NCBI RefSeq assembly: GCF_028369105.1 | Contig: NZ_JAQNDO010000001.1 | Span: 5,734,501 to 5,798,500, forward strand | DNA: 64,000 nucleotides | Reading direction: 5' to 3' | Origin: Polyangium mundeleinium | GTDB lineage: Bacteria > Myxococcota_A > Polyangia > Polyangiales > Polyangiaceae | Shown: piece by piece, positions 37,176 to 46,192 of the stretch | Layout of the letters: each line of letters opens with the position of its first letter | Numbering within the stretch: position 1 is the stretch's first letter | The notes under the pieces: generated by a model | Database searches by the model: none | What the model saw: only the letters and a program-made list of their open reading frames with translations | Told to the model about the DNA's origin: nothing | Translations under genes and position numbers: made by a program

Positions 37176-38564
37176 ATGCATATGCTACCGCCTGGACCTG
37201 GGAACCTCGGCCTGTTCGACACCCTCCGCTCCACGTTCGCGTCTCCCGCCCCTGTCATGCGCCGCTTCGCCGCGGAGCACGGGGATCCGTTCCGCGTCCT
37301 CACCTTCAATGGACCGATTACATTCGTCGGTCATCCCGAGGCCCTCCGCGCCATTTACACAGCCGATCCCGAGACGTTCGAGCCGTTCGGGGTCGAGGTG
37401 ACCGAGCCCGTCTTCGGGCGGACGTCGGTGGTGGTCTCGACCGGGACGCGCCACCGGCGGGATCGCAAGCTGCTCGCGGCCCCCTTTGCGCCGGCCGCTG
37501 CGAAATCGTACGCGACCGTCGTCGCCGACGTCGCGCGGGAGGCGGCCTCGCAATGGACGCCGTGCCAGCCATTTTCGATGCTGGAGGCCACGCAATCCAT
37601 CGCGCTCGACATCGTCATCCGCGTGGTGTTCGGCGTCCGGGGCGAGGCGCGGATTCGCGACGTCCGCGCGGCCGTGCTCGATCTCATTCACGCGGTCCAT
37701 CCGCTGATCTTGATCATGCCGGCGATCCGGCGCCCGTTCCGCGGATTCGGCCCCTGGGCGCGGATGCTCCGGGCCAGGGCGGCGCTCGACGCGCTCTTGG
37801 GCGAGGAGATTCGCGCCCTGCGCGCGTCGGGGGAGGAGCGCGCCGACGTGCTCGGGCTCATCCTGAAGACGCGTTACGAAGGCGGCGATGGGCTCGGCGA
37901 TCGGGAGATCCTCGATCAGCTCCGCGCCTTGCTCTTCGCGGGCCACGAGACCACGGCCGTCTCCCTGGCCTGGGCCTTTTATTGGCTCCACCGCGAGCCC
38001 GACACGCTTGCGCGGCTGCTCGCCGAAATCGACGCCCTCGGGCCCGAGGCCCCTTTCGAAAAACTCCTCGGCTTGCCTTACCTGGACGCCGTCTGCCTGG
38101 AGACGCTGCGCATCGCTCCGCCCGTGGTCAGCGTCGGGCGTATGCCCCGAAAAACGTTCGCGCTCCTCGGGTACACCTTTCCGCCGGGCGAGCCGCTCGT
38201 TCCATCCCCGCTCCTCTTGCACACGCGCGAGGAGCTTTATCCCGAGCCCGAGCGATTCCGCCCCACGCGTTTCCTGGAGCGGGACTTTTCCCCGTTCGAG
38301 TTCATCCCCTTCGGCGGGGGAGGCCGGCGCTGCCTCGGGGCGACGCTCGCGATGGTGGAGATGAAGATCACGCTCGCCATTCTCTTGCGGGAGTATCAGC
38401 TCCGGCTCGCGAGCGTGGCCCCGGTCGAGCACGTGCAGCGGGGGCTCACGATGGGGCCGCGGGGCCGCGTGCCGATGATGCTGGAAGGGCGGCGTCTCCC
38501 AGCCCCGAGCGCCGCGCGGGGGAGTCCAACGCGGAGCGAGCCGCGGGCCGGGACTGCCGGCTGA
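37176..38564 (+). CDS. cytochrome P450
   Basis: This 462-aa P450 has the I-helix motif A255-G-H-E-T-T260, the K-helix E309-T-L-R312, the PERF region (PEPERFRPTRF) and the heme loop F-G-G-G-G-R-R-C386-L-G. It is soluble, as no N-terminal anchor is present, and is of the bacterial type that hydroxylates lipids, terpenes or polyketides using external redox partners. A terpene synthase is in the window but 33 kb away, so no functional link is implied. The C-terminus after residue 445 is disordered (APSAARGSPTRSEP). Confidence 0.92.
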   Translation: MHMLPPGPGNLGLFDTLRSTFASPAPVMRRFAAEHGDPFRVLTFNGPITFVGHPEALRAIYTADPETFEPFGVEVTEPVFGRTSVVVSTGTRHRRDRKLLAAPFAPAAAKSYATVVADVAREAASQWTPCQPFSMLEATQSIALDIVIRVVFGVRGEARIRDVRAAVLDLIHAVHPLILIMPAIRRPFRGFGPWARMLRARAALDALLGEEIRALRASGEERADVLGLILKTRYEGGDGLGDREILDQLRALLFAGHETTAVSLAWAFYWLHREPDTLARLLAEIDALGPEAPFEKLLGLPYLDAVCLETLRIAPPVVSVGRMPRKTFALLGYTFPPGEPLVPSPLLLHTREELYPEPERFRPTRFLERDFSPFEFIPFGGGGRRCLGATLAMVEMKITLAILLREYQLRLASVAPVEHVQRGLTMGPRGRVPMMLEGRRLPAPSAARGSPTRSEPRAGTAG

Positions 38565-38949
38565 AGGGCGCGGTTCAGAGAAAGGCCACGAGGACGTGGC
38601 CTGGGCTTGCATCACCCGTGGTTTCGCCATAAGGTAACGTCGTCATGCGAAGCTCTCGGCGTACGTACCCTCGGATGGCCCTCGCGCTCTGCTGCGACGG
38701 CCGCTGTTGTCGTCGCTGAGGAAGCGTTCCTGAACGTATAGGCCTGCGAGAGGCACGCGCGCGCCGTCGCGCTGGGCGGACGTCCGCCCGCGGATCCGGC
38801 GCGCCTTTGCGCCTTCGCGGCCGCGGGAGCGCCGCACGAGGACACCACGCCGAGGCCCGCGCGCCATAAGGGGCGGGTCTTTCCGTGGTCAACGCGCGCG
38901 ATAGCGCTTCCGTTTTGGTTCCGTCGTCGATGACCCAGGAGGATGTCCC
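38565..38949. other. leader/intergenic region before cysS
   Basis: No gene is supported in these 385 bases. Just after the P450 stop there is a hairpin AGGCCACG-AGGA-CGTGGCCT (38583-38602) without a T run, which may be a processing or weak termination site. The 3' end carries AGGAGGA (38937-38943), six bases before the cysS ATG. I saw no T-box specifier/antiterminator pattern. Confidence 0.45.
38583..38602 (+). terminator. hairpin after P450 gene
   Basis: A perfect 8-base-pair stem AGGCCACG/CGTGGCCT with AGGA loop lies about 20 bases after the P450 stop. There is no following T tract, so termination would have to be factor-assisted. Confidence 0.35.
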
Positions 38950-40392
38950 ATGGCGATCCAGATTTTTGACACGCTCTCACGACAGAAACAGACGGCCTTT
39001 CCGAACGGGCAGCAGCGCGTCGGCATGTACCTGTGCGGCCCCACCGTCTATGGCGACGCGCACCTAGGCAATGCAAAGACCGCCGTCGCGTTCGACGTGG
39101 TCCGGCGCTGGATCGAATACCGCGGGCACCTCGTGCGGTTCGTGTCGAACGTGACCGACGTCGGACACATCACCGAGGATGCGCTCGACGAGGGCCGTGA
39201 TCGTATCGCCGAGCGAGCGGCGCTCGAGCGGGTGGAGCCGATGGAGATCGCGGACCGGTACTTCTGGAAGTACTTCGATGAGATGGGCCGGCTCCACGTG
39301 CGCAGGCCCGACGTCACGCCGCGCGCGAGCGGCCACATCCCGCAGCAGATCGAGCTCGTGGAGGAGCTGCTCTCGCGCGGCCTCGCCTACGTGGCGGACG
39401 GGTCGGTGTACTTCCGGGTCGCGGCGTTCCCCGGGTACGGAAAGCTCTCGCGGCGGGTGATCGACGAGCTGGCCATCGGGACACGCGAGCTCGTGCGGGG
39501 GAGCAAATCCGACCCGCGCGATTTCGCTCTGTGGAAGAAGGCCGACCCGTCCCACGTGCAGCGCTGGAAATCGCCCTGGGGAGAAGGGTTTCCAGGCTGG
39601 CACCTCGAATGCTCGGCGATGGGCTTGCAATACCTCGGCGAGGGCTTCGACATCCACGCGGGCGGGCTCGATTTGCAGTTCCCGCACCACGAGGCGGAGA
39701 TCGCCCAGGCCGAAGGCGCAGGCCGGCGCTTCGCGCGACTCTGGATGCACGGGAACATGCTGACCGTGAACGGAGAAAAGATGTCCCGCTCGAAGGGCAA
39801 TTTCATCACGCTCGCGGACTTTTTCGCCGAGCACGATCCGCTCGTGCTGCGGTTTCTCTTCGTGCAGAGCCATTACCGGGCGACAGCGGAGGTCTCCGCG
39901 GAGACGCTGCAAGCGGCGACCTCGGGCCTACGTCGGCTGCGTGATCTCCGGCGCGCGCTCGCGCGGCGCGCAGGCGGAGGGCCTCCCGGCCATGCCGCGG
40001 CGCTCGAAGCCCGCCTCGCCGCGGCGCGCGCCGCCTTCGAGGCAGCCATGGACGACGATTTCGACACGCCCGCCGCCCTCGCGACCCTCTTCGTGCTGGC
40101 CCGTGATCTCCAGGCGGCGCTCGCGGGCCCCGTCCCGCAAGGCACGATCCTCCACGCACTCGAGCTCGTCTCGTCGCTCGGCGAAGGCGTGCTTGGGCTC
40201 TTGCCGGAGGAGCGAGACGCGCCGGACGCGGAGCGGTTCGACCGCGTCATGACGCTCCTCCTCGCAGAGCGGGCGCGCCACCGCGCGGACCGCGACTATG
40301 CACGCGCCGACGCGCTGCGCGCCGGGCTCGCCGCCGCGGGCATCGAAATCGAGGACGGGCCCGACGGGGCCCGGTGGACGTTCTCGGCATGA
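38950..40392 (+). CDS. cysS: cysteinyl-tRNA synthetase
   Basis: This 480-aa class I synthetase charges tRNA-Cys. The HIGH-type motif is HLGN in [15 protein letters not shown], as in many bacterial CysRS. Zinc ligands are the Cys of MYLCGP, the Cys of GWHLECSAM and the His pair of [10 protein letters not shown]. The KMSKS motif is KMSRSKGN in [18 protein letters not shown]-type helical C-terminal part follows ([20 protein letters not shown]). AGGAGGA with 6-base spacing fixes the start. Full length and normal for the family. The next gene is 76 bases downstream. Confidence 0.95.
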   Translation: MAIQIFDTLSRQKQTAFPNGQQRVGMYLCGPTVYGDAHLGNAKTAVAFDVVRRWIEYRGHLVRFVSNVTDVGHITEDALDEGRDRIAERAALERVEPMEIADRYFWKYFDEMGRLHVRRPDVTPRASGHIPQQIELVEELLSRGLAYVADGSVYFRVAAFPGYGKLSRRVIDELAIGTRELVRGSKSDPRDFALWKKADPSHVQRWKSPWGEGFPGWHLECSAMGLQYLGEGFDIHAGGLDLQFPHHEAEIAQAEGAGRRFARLWMHGNMLTVNGEKMSRSKGNFITLADFFAEHDPLVLRFLFVQSHYRATAEVSAETLQAATSGLRRLRDLRRALARRAGGGPPGHAAALEARLAAARAAFEAAMDDDFDTPAALATLFVLARDLQAALAGPVPQGTILHALELVSSLGEGVLGLLPEERDAPDAERFDRVMTLLLAERARHRADRDYARADALRAGLAAAGIEIEDGPDGARWTFSA

Positions 40393-40468
40393 AACCTTGG
40401 GACGTTCCCCTCGGAGGGGCGCGCAGGCTGGATTGTCCTCGGGTGCCCCTCACGTTAGTCTGCGCGGC

Positions 40469-42277
40469 ATGACGAGCCGCCCCGCGAATCCCGCGCCGTT
40501 TTTCTTTCCTTTGCTGCTCGGTGCGCTCGTCGCGACGGCGGGTTGTGGTTCTCCCGCCGCTCCGGCCCCGCCCCCGCCTGCCGTCGCGCCTGCCGCGGCG
40601 GTTACGTCCGACAGCGGCGCCAACGACCCGCGGGTCCAGGCCGAGAAGCTCTCGGACCCGGCCGCGCGCGACCTCGCCGTGCACCGCCTGGTCCAGCTCT
40701 TCGAAGACGAGATGTCGCAGGACGACAACGACACGAACGGCCCGAACGTCAAGCCGCTTCGCGACGTCATCGTCGAGCCATTGGCGCGGATTTGCGCCGG
40801 CGGCGGGCTCGACGGGGCGATGCGGTCGAAGGTCGTCCGGCTCCTCGCGGACGCCCGTGATCCGCGCGGTGTGCCGTGCCTCGTCGAGACGCTGAAAGGC
40901 TACACGCCAAACGAGAATGTAGACGACGTGCGCGTCGCGGCGCGCGCCGTCGCGGAGATGAAGCCCAAGGGGGCGGCGGGCCCGCTCTTCGAGGTCTTCA
41001 CGAAGCTGCGTCATTCGAACGTCAAGGCATCCCTCGTCACCCGCGACGTCCATGACGCCCTGCTCGTGTTCGCGGACCCCTCGTGGGAGGCCCCGTGCAT
41101 CACGATGCTCGGCAGGCCGATCGCGCATCGCAAGGACATCGACGTCCTCAAGGACGAATTCTACTGGCAGAGCACTTGCTCCGAGATCCTCGGCCGGATC
41201 GGGGGCACGAATGCGGTCGATCCCCTCGTCAAAATTCTGCTATCGCCCGTGAAAGCCGACGTGCAAGCGACGGCGGTGCACGCGCTCGTCGCGATCGGCA
41301 AGCCCGCGATCGATCCCACCGTAAAACTTCTCCAGGGCGGACGCGCCGACCTCATGGAATACGCCAAGGACGAGGCCCTGAAGGCGAATGCCGGTGAGGC
41401 GGGCGCTGTGCCGGACGCGGCCCCAAAGAAGGCGAAGACGGCGTACGTCGGACTCGCGGCCCTGATCCTCGGCAGCATCGGGCGGAGAGAGGCCGTGCGG
41501 CCCATGATCGACGCCCTTGCCCAGGCCGACGACGAGAGCAAGGTCATCATCGCCCGCGAACTCCTCAAGTTGCCGATCTCGAAGGCGAGCCTCGAAGCCG
41601 TGCAGCGCGTCTTCGAAAAGACCTCGATCTCGATGACGACCTGGCCCGGCATCAACGCGCGCGAGCTTCTCCTCGAAAGCATGGTTTTCCTCTTCGACCC
41701 GACCCTCGTGCCCTGGATCGTGAAGACGGCGCTCGCCGCAAAAGGCGAGGACGCCGATGTCGAGCACGTGCGTTCGGCGGCGCTGATGGCCGCGATGAAG
41801 ACCATGAACGCATCGCAGGTCCCCGAGGTCGACAAGCTTTACAAATCGAGGATCACGGACCCCGACGGCAAGCCTTCCACGATCGGCAAGCTCTACGAGA
41901 GGGAATACAAGATGACGACGGACCTCCTGAAAGAGTGCTCCGACTCGCTTGATTGCTGGTTCGCCAAGCTGCGGGACCCGAGCTCGCACGCGGAGGATCG
42001 CATGTTCGTGGGCTTCAAGAGCGTATACATGATCGGCGCCCTGGGCGGGCCCGACGTGCGGGCGAAGCTCGTCGAGCTCCTCCCCGTGATGCAGGTCGCT
42101 GCGAGACACGTCGCGATGCAGGTCATCGATCAAAAGTCACCGGACGGAGATCGCGCCATCGCCGCAGCGTTCGAACGAAGGGTCGAGGAGGCCCAGGCGA
42201 CGAAGGATCCGAACCGGATTGCGGCCGCCGGTGTTTTCAAGCTGTTCGCCGATCGCCTCCGAACCCGCGCGCAATGA
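40469..42277 (+). CDS. HEAT-repeat lipoprotein
   Basis: This 602-aa lipoprotein has a signal with lipobox LVATAGC at ~25 and an Ala/Pro linker. HEAT-like helical repeats follow (for example MRSKVVRLLADARDPRGVPC, CSEILGRIGGTNAVDPLVKI and VQATAVHALVAIGKPAIDPT). Such solenoids scaffold protein contacts at the periplasmic face or cell surface. The ATG at 40469 is chosen for the signal; the earlier in-frame start lies inside cysS. It ends 9 bases before the convergent patatin gene. Confidence 0.8.
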   Translation: MTSRPANPAPFFFPLLLGALVATAGCGSPAAPAPPPPAVAPAAAVTSDSGANDPRVQAEKLSDPAARDLAVHRLVQLFEDEMSQDDNDTNGPNVKPLRDVIVEPLARICAGGGLDGAMRSKVVRLLADARDPRGVPCLVETLKGYTPNENVDDVRVAARAVAEMKPKGAAGPLFEVFTKLRHSNVKASLVTRDVHDALLVFADPSWEAPCITMLGRPIAHRKDIDVLKDEFYWQSTCSEILGRIGGTNAVDPLVKILLSPVKADVQATAVHALVAIGKPAIDPTVKLLQGGRADLMEYAKDEALKANAGEAGAVPDAAPKKAKTAYVGLAALILGSIGRREAVRPMIDALAQADDESKVIIARELLKLPISKASLEAVQRVFEKTSISMTTWPGINARELLLESMVFLFDPTLVPWIVKTALAAKGEDADVEHVRSAALMAAMKTMNASQVPEVDKLYKSRITDPDGKPSTIGKLYEREYKMTTDLLKECSDSLDCWFAKLRDPSSHAEDRMFVGFKSVYMIGALGGPDVRAKLVELLPVMQVAARHVAMQVIDQKSPDGDRAIAAAFERRVEEAQATKDPNRIAAAGVFKLFADRLRTRAQ

Positions 42278-42286
42278 AGCGCGGCG

Positions 42287-44560
42287 TCACGCCGCCTTCG
42301 ACGCCGCGCCCCGGCGCTCGTCCCACCACACCCGGAGTGCGTCGGATTTCTCGCCGACCGCGGTCTTCGCCGCGTCCGTCAGGCTCTGCTGCTCCTCGGG
42401 CGTCAGGTACCAGCTCAGGGCTGCGTCGCCGGGGAATTCGAACGTCACCTGCTGGAAGAAGCTCTCCCCGAATCGCTTGTCGAGGTGGAACCGCCGGGCC
42501 ACGGCCTCCACCTGCTCGTCGTTGCGGAAGCGCATCACGCTCTCCCGCGCCGCGAGCACGGCTGAGACGGGGGAGGTGAGGCCTTCGAGGGCCCGGGCGA
42601 TCCGGTCGCCGAAATGGTTGCCCGCGGGCTCTGGCCGCTCGATGCCGTCGCGGATCTGCACGAGCAGGATGCCGCTCACGTTTTGCTCGAGCCAGCTCGT
42701 CCGGAGCATTTCGTCGAGAAAGCCACACGCGACGTTCACGCCGTAGTTGTCCCAGTAGCCGGCGTCCACGACCCGCCTGCGGGGCACGGTCGGCAGGGCG
42801 GCGGCGGGGGATACGAACGGGAAGGACGCGCTCATCCGCGCCGCCGTCGCGAGGCGGAGCGTCTCCCTCGCTTGCACGGGAAAAAGCCGCCCGATCTCGT
42901 AGCCGGAGCGCGAGTAGACCACGTGCAGGCCCTCGACGCCGATCGCCGGCCCGTGCTGGACGAGCAACGTATCGAGGCAGAGATTCGAGATCAGCAAGCG
43001 TTTCCCGTCCTCGACGAGCATCGGGCTCCAGACGAGCGAGGGGCGCCATCCGGCCCGCTCGTCGGACCCGAGCCGCGAGAGCTTCGTGCCGAGGGACGGC
43101 ATGTTCTCCACGAAGGCATTTTCCAGCGCCGTGCCGCGGTCGTAAAGCTCCCGGTGCACGGAGGGTTTGGCCCATGCCCATAGGCGCGCGGGCAGGTCGC
43201 TGAACACGAGCGCCGCGGCCACACGCGAAAGGCACTCCTTGGCGACGTTGGCGACGAGCCAGTCCGAACCCTCGGCGTCCGCCGTACGCTCCTCCGGCGT
43301 CTCTTCTTTGTGATACTCGGACGACCCGGCTGTGTGCGTCGGCCCTTCGAGCGTCGCCACCCAGTATGCCGCGCCCACCATCCCGCCCGAGGCGCCGCTG
43401 ATCATGCGCACGTGATAAGGGAATTCTCGGCGCTCGGGCTCATCGAGCTGCTTTTCGAGCTCGCGCAGCACGGCCGCGGTCCAGACCGACGCGCGGATCC
43501 CGCCGCCGCTCGTGCAGACCAGCACGAGGGGCCGCTTCTGTCCGTTCTCGTCCGTCCAGCGGAACTCCTCCACGGGCCGCGGCAAGAGGCCCCCGCCGCG
43601 GAGGCCGGGCGCCTCGTAGTCCGCGAGGTGCGTATGCCCGGCCGCCTTGCACCCCTCGCGACAAGGTTCTTCCTCGATGTGCCGATAGGCGTCCATCAGA
43701 TCGGTGAACCTGGCCGGATAACGATTCCGGCCGAGCACGTAAAGCACCAGGATGGCCACGCCGACGAGCAGCACGGAGTGCCACTTCTCGATCCAGTACA
43801 CGAAAAAGCCGTCGGTCGCGCCGAGGAGCGCGAGCAGGACGCAGAGCCCGGCGGCCGCGGGGATCTTCCTCGCCCGGAAGCAACTCGCCACGATGTACAT
43901 CACGGCCAGCAGCGCGAAAAACGCCGCCGCGTACACGTGCTCGTGGAGCATCTCCCGGGGCGCGTTCGTCCGGGCGGTCTGCGACAGGCAGTCCTCGAGT
44001 CCATGGATGCACGGGCGAAACGGCTCGCCGAGGCCCTGGACGCGTGAAAGGATCGCGCTGTTCGTTCCCCCAAAAATGAAGCCCAGCGTGAGGACGACGC
44101 CGAGCTCCGCGCCGAGCAGCGTGTACACGGTGGTCCCGAGATCGGCGAGCAGCCGCTTGGAATCGCGCCGCGGGCGCCCTTCCGTCCTGCGGAGGAAGCG
44201 CGAGACGAGGGAAACGAAGACGACCGCCGAGAGCACGCCCCAGAGCGCGCCGAAGTAATTCAGGACGTCGAGGGGAAGGCCGCGCCCGCGGCTTTGGTGC
44301 AGATCATCGGGCGAGACGAGATAACTCACGTAAAAGAGCTCGCTCGCGAGCATCGCCATCGAGAGCCCGATCGCGAACTGCGCCTTGCGGGTTTGCCCAC
44401 GAAACAGATACGGCAGACCAAAGGCACGCCCGAGATCGTAAAAGAGCATCCCGAGGACCACGACCAGGGCCCCGAGCAGGAGCAGGTGCCGCGAAAAGTC
44501 GAGGACCACCTGGATCACCCACGGCGGCGCGGCGACGAGCTTTCGGAACGTTTCCGGCAT
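42287..44560 (-). CDS. membrane patatin-like phospholipase
   Basis: This 757-aa protein joins an N-terminal block of about seven membrane helices (residues 15-280) to a C-terminal patatin domain. The oxyanion motif is G352-G-G-I-R-A (TSGGGIRASVW), the nucleophile is S391 in GASGG and the dyad Asp is D599 in VVDAGYWDN (Asp-Ala-Gly in place of the usual Asp-Gly). Patatins hydrolyse membrane phospholipids. It is the third gene after the kinase/ATPase and macro-SIR2 genes, 12 bases from the latter. In CBASS-type defence, patatins act as membrane-destroying effectors; a similar role here is inference. Anchoring by many helices is unusual for bacterial patatins. Confidence 0.85.
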   Translation of the reverse strand: MPETFRKLVAAPPWVIQVVLDFSRHLLLLGALVVVLGMLFYDLGRAFGLPYLFRGQTRKAQFAIGLSMAMLASELFYVSYLVSPDDLHQSRGRGLPLDVLNYFGALWGVLSAVVFVSLVSRFLRRTEGRPRRDSKRLLADLGTTVYTLLGAELGVVLTLGFIFGGTNSAILSRVQGLGEPFRPCIHGLEDCLSQTARTNAPREMLHEHVYAAAFFALLAVMYIVASCFRARKIPAAAGLCVLLALLGATDGFFVYWIEKWHSVLLVGVAILVLYVLGRNRYPARFTDLMDAYRHIEEEPCREGCKAAGHTHLADYEAPGLRGGGLLPRPVEEFRWTDENGQKRPLVLVCTSGGGIRASVWTAAVLRELEKQLDEPERREFPYHVRMISGASGGMVGAAYWVATLEGPTHTAGSSEYHKEETPEERTADAEGSDWLVANVAKECLSRVAAALVFSDLPARLWAWAKPSVHRELYDRGTALENAFVENMPSLGTKLSRLGSDERAGWRPSLVWSPMLVEDGKRLLISNLCLDTLLVQHGPAIGVEGLHVVYSRSGYEIGRLFPVQARETLRLATAARMSASFPFVSPAAALPTVPRRRVVDAGYWDNYGVNVACGFLDEMLRTSWLEQNVSGILLVQIRDGIERPEPAGNHFGDRIARALEGLTSPVSAVLAARESVMRFRNDEQVEAVARRFHLDKRFGESFFQQVTFEFPGDAALSWYLTPEEQQSLTDAAKTAVGEKSDALRVWWDERRGAASKAA

Positions 44561-44572
44561 GAATTCTCCTCG

Positions 44573-46192
44573 TCAGGGCGTCCGCGGCCACCCGAGCCGG
44601 TGCAAGAGCGTCTCCAGGTATTTCCACGCCGGCGCCGCCTTCACGGTCGGGTCCCGATCGATCTCGTCGAGGAATTGATGCAATTTGTGGGCGAGGCCGC
44701 GCTCGGGATCACTCAATGCGCCTTCGAAGCGCGGGTGCAAGAGGTACGCGGTCGTCCCCGTCCTCGCGAGCAAGCTATCGAGGAAGAGCTCCAGCCGCCG
44801 CGCGGCGTGGGCCCAGGCCTTGTCGTTCTCCTCGCTCCGGCCGGCCGGCGGCGACGTCGATTGCATGTTCACCCAGTCGAGATCGTTGCCCCAAAGGCTT
44901 TGCTCGAGGGGTGACGAGAAGAGCGACAGTGCCGTGCCGAACCGGCCGGTGGGTGAGCTCGCGTCCGCCTTCGCGGGGACACGCGCGCGCCGGACGGCGT
45001 CCGCGATCCGGTGGAAATTGTCGTCGCGCAAGGAGAACCCGATGAAGAGCATGTGACGCATCAGCAGCAACGCTTGCACGATCCCTGCGAGCGCCTGCCG
45101 GCGGAGGTCGTAACGCATGTAATCCTCGCGGGTCAGGACGATGTTGTCGGGATCCGTCACGCATCCGTGCATCTTGAGCACCCATCGAGACGCCCCGGAT
45201 TGGGGCTCGTGGGGCAGCACCGAGACTGTCATTCCAGCGGCCTGCGAGGCGCGCTCGAAGAGCGTATCGTAGTTCGTCGTGATGACCTCGCGCGAGGGCA
45301 GCGCCGCGAGCAGCGCGTGCGAGAGGGCATACCCGTGGACACGCGCGAAGGCATCCGCGATTTTCTCCCCGAGGATACGCTTGCTCGCCAGCGGCGGCAG
45401 GCCCGTCTCCATGCGCAGCTCGATGGCGCGGGCTTGATCGAGCGCGCCGAGCTCCTTCAGCGCGCCGAGCTCCTCCTCGGTCATCCCTGCGTCCCGGGCG
45501 AGATTCCGGAGCAGTCCGCCCCAATCCGGCAACCCGGCATTCTTGCTGACGCCGGCGCCGACGAACAGGACGAGATCCCCATTCGCGGCGAGGTGCGCGA
45601 GGCGCTCCCCCGTGCGCCACAGGCGCTCGTCGAGGTCGGGCCAGGCCGCGGGGTCCGCCCCGCGTTGCGCCTGCGCCGATGCATACGTGAGCTCGTCGTT
45701 GCTCACGAGCGCGATGTCCACGTCCTTCACGGCCGCCATTTTTTGCAGGACGGGGACGAGCGCGCGCACCACGTCCCCGGTCCAGTGCCGTTTTCCGCCG
45801 TACCGCGTGCCGATGACCGGCAGGGCGAGCAGGTGCTTGGCCCGCCCATTGCGCGGCGGCGTCCCGTGCACGCGAAGGTCATCCGTCACGCGCTCGATGA
45901 ATTCTTCCGCGCCCGCGACGAACCAGGAGACGTCCGTGCTCGGGACGGCGCCGACGTTGCCGACCCAGGGGCGCGGCAGGTGGTCTTCCCATTCGATCAC
46001 CTTCAGCACGCGTTGTTTTCCGCGCCGCCATTCCTCCGTCGGCTCGGCCCAGCGCTGGGCTCGGCCCTGGAGATGGCTGAACGAGCGCGTCCAGCTCCTC
46101 GACGGCATCGCGTCGCTATCACAGGGCACGAGCCACGCGTCGCAGGAGAGCAGCGTGAGATCGCCGTGGACGATGAAGAGATGACCGCTCAT
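44573..46192 (-). CDS. macro-like plus SIR2 domain protein
   Basis: This 539-aa protein has an N-terminal macro-like domain (residues 1-~175; HGDLTLLSCDAWLVPCD, then LLALPVIGTRYGG) and a C-terminal SIR2 domain. The SIR2 Rossmann motif is V211-G-A-G-V-S216 (LVLFVGAGVSKNAGLPDWGG). The catalytic Asn is N307 in TTNYD and the catalytic His is H342 in LKMHG, followed by VLTREDYMRYD and FIGFSLRDDN, typical of defence-type SIR2 NADases rather than deacetylases. Macro domains bind ADP-ribose, so the two halves could make and read the same signal. Its ATG overlaps the stop of the kinase/ATPase gene (ATGA). Extra length after residue 450 is helical. Confidence 0.82.
   Translation of the reverse strand: MSGHLFIVHGDLTLLSCDAWLVPCDSDAMPSRSWTRSFSHLQGRAQRWAEPTEEWRRGKQRVLKVIEWEDHLPRPWVGNVGAVPSTDVSWFVAGAEEFIERVTDDLRVHGTPPRNGRAKHLLALPVIGTRYGGKRHWTGDVVRALVPVLQKMAAVKDVDIALVSNDELTYASAQAQRGADPAAWPDLDERLWRTGERLAHLAANGDLVLFVGAGVSKNAGLPDWGGLLRNLARDAGMTEEELGALKELGALDQARAIELRMETGLPPLASKRILGEKIADAFARVHGYALSHALLAALPSREVITTNYDTLFERASQAAGMTVSVLPHEPQSGASRWVLKMHGCVTDPDNIVLTREDYMRYDLRRQALAGIVQALLLMRHMLFIGFSLRDDNFHRIADAVRRARVPAKADASSPTGRFGTALSLFSSPLEQSLWGNDLDWVNMQSTSPPAGRSEENDKAWAHAARRLELFLDSLLARTGTTAYLLHPRFEGALSDPERGLAHKLHQFLDEIDRDPTVKAAPAWKYLETLLHRLGWPRTP

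Noticed and set aside
37176-38564. P450 as tailoring enzyme of the terpene synthase
   Set aside because: The two genes are 33 kb apart, on opposite strands, with no shared neighbours; no link can be supported.
38575-38892. 105-codon minus-strand frame between P450 and cysS
   Set aside because: Arg/Ala/Pro-rich, no start signal, covers the P450 3' hairpin; not protein-like.
38950-40392. apparently odd HIGH motif (HLGN) in CysRS
   Set aside because: HIGN-like forms are common in bacterial cysteinyl-tRNA synthetases; zinc ligands and KMSRS are intact.
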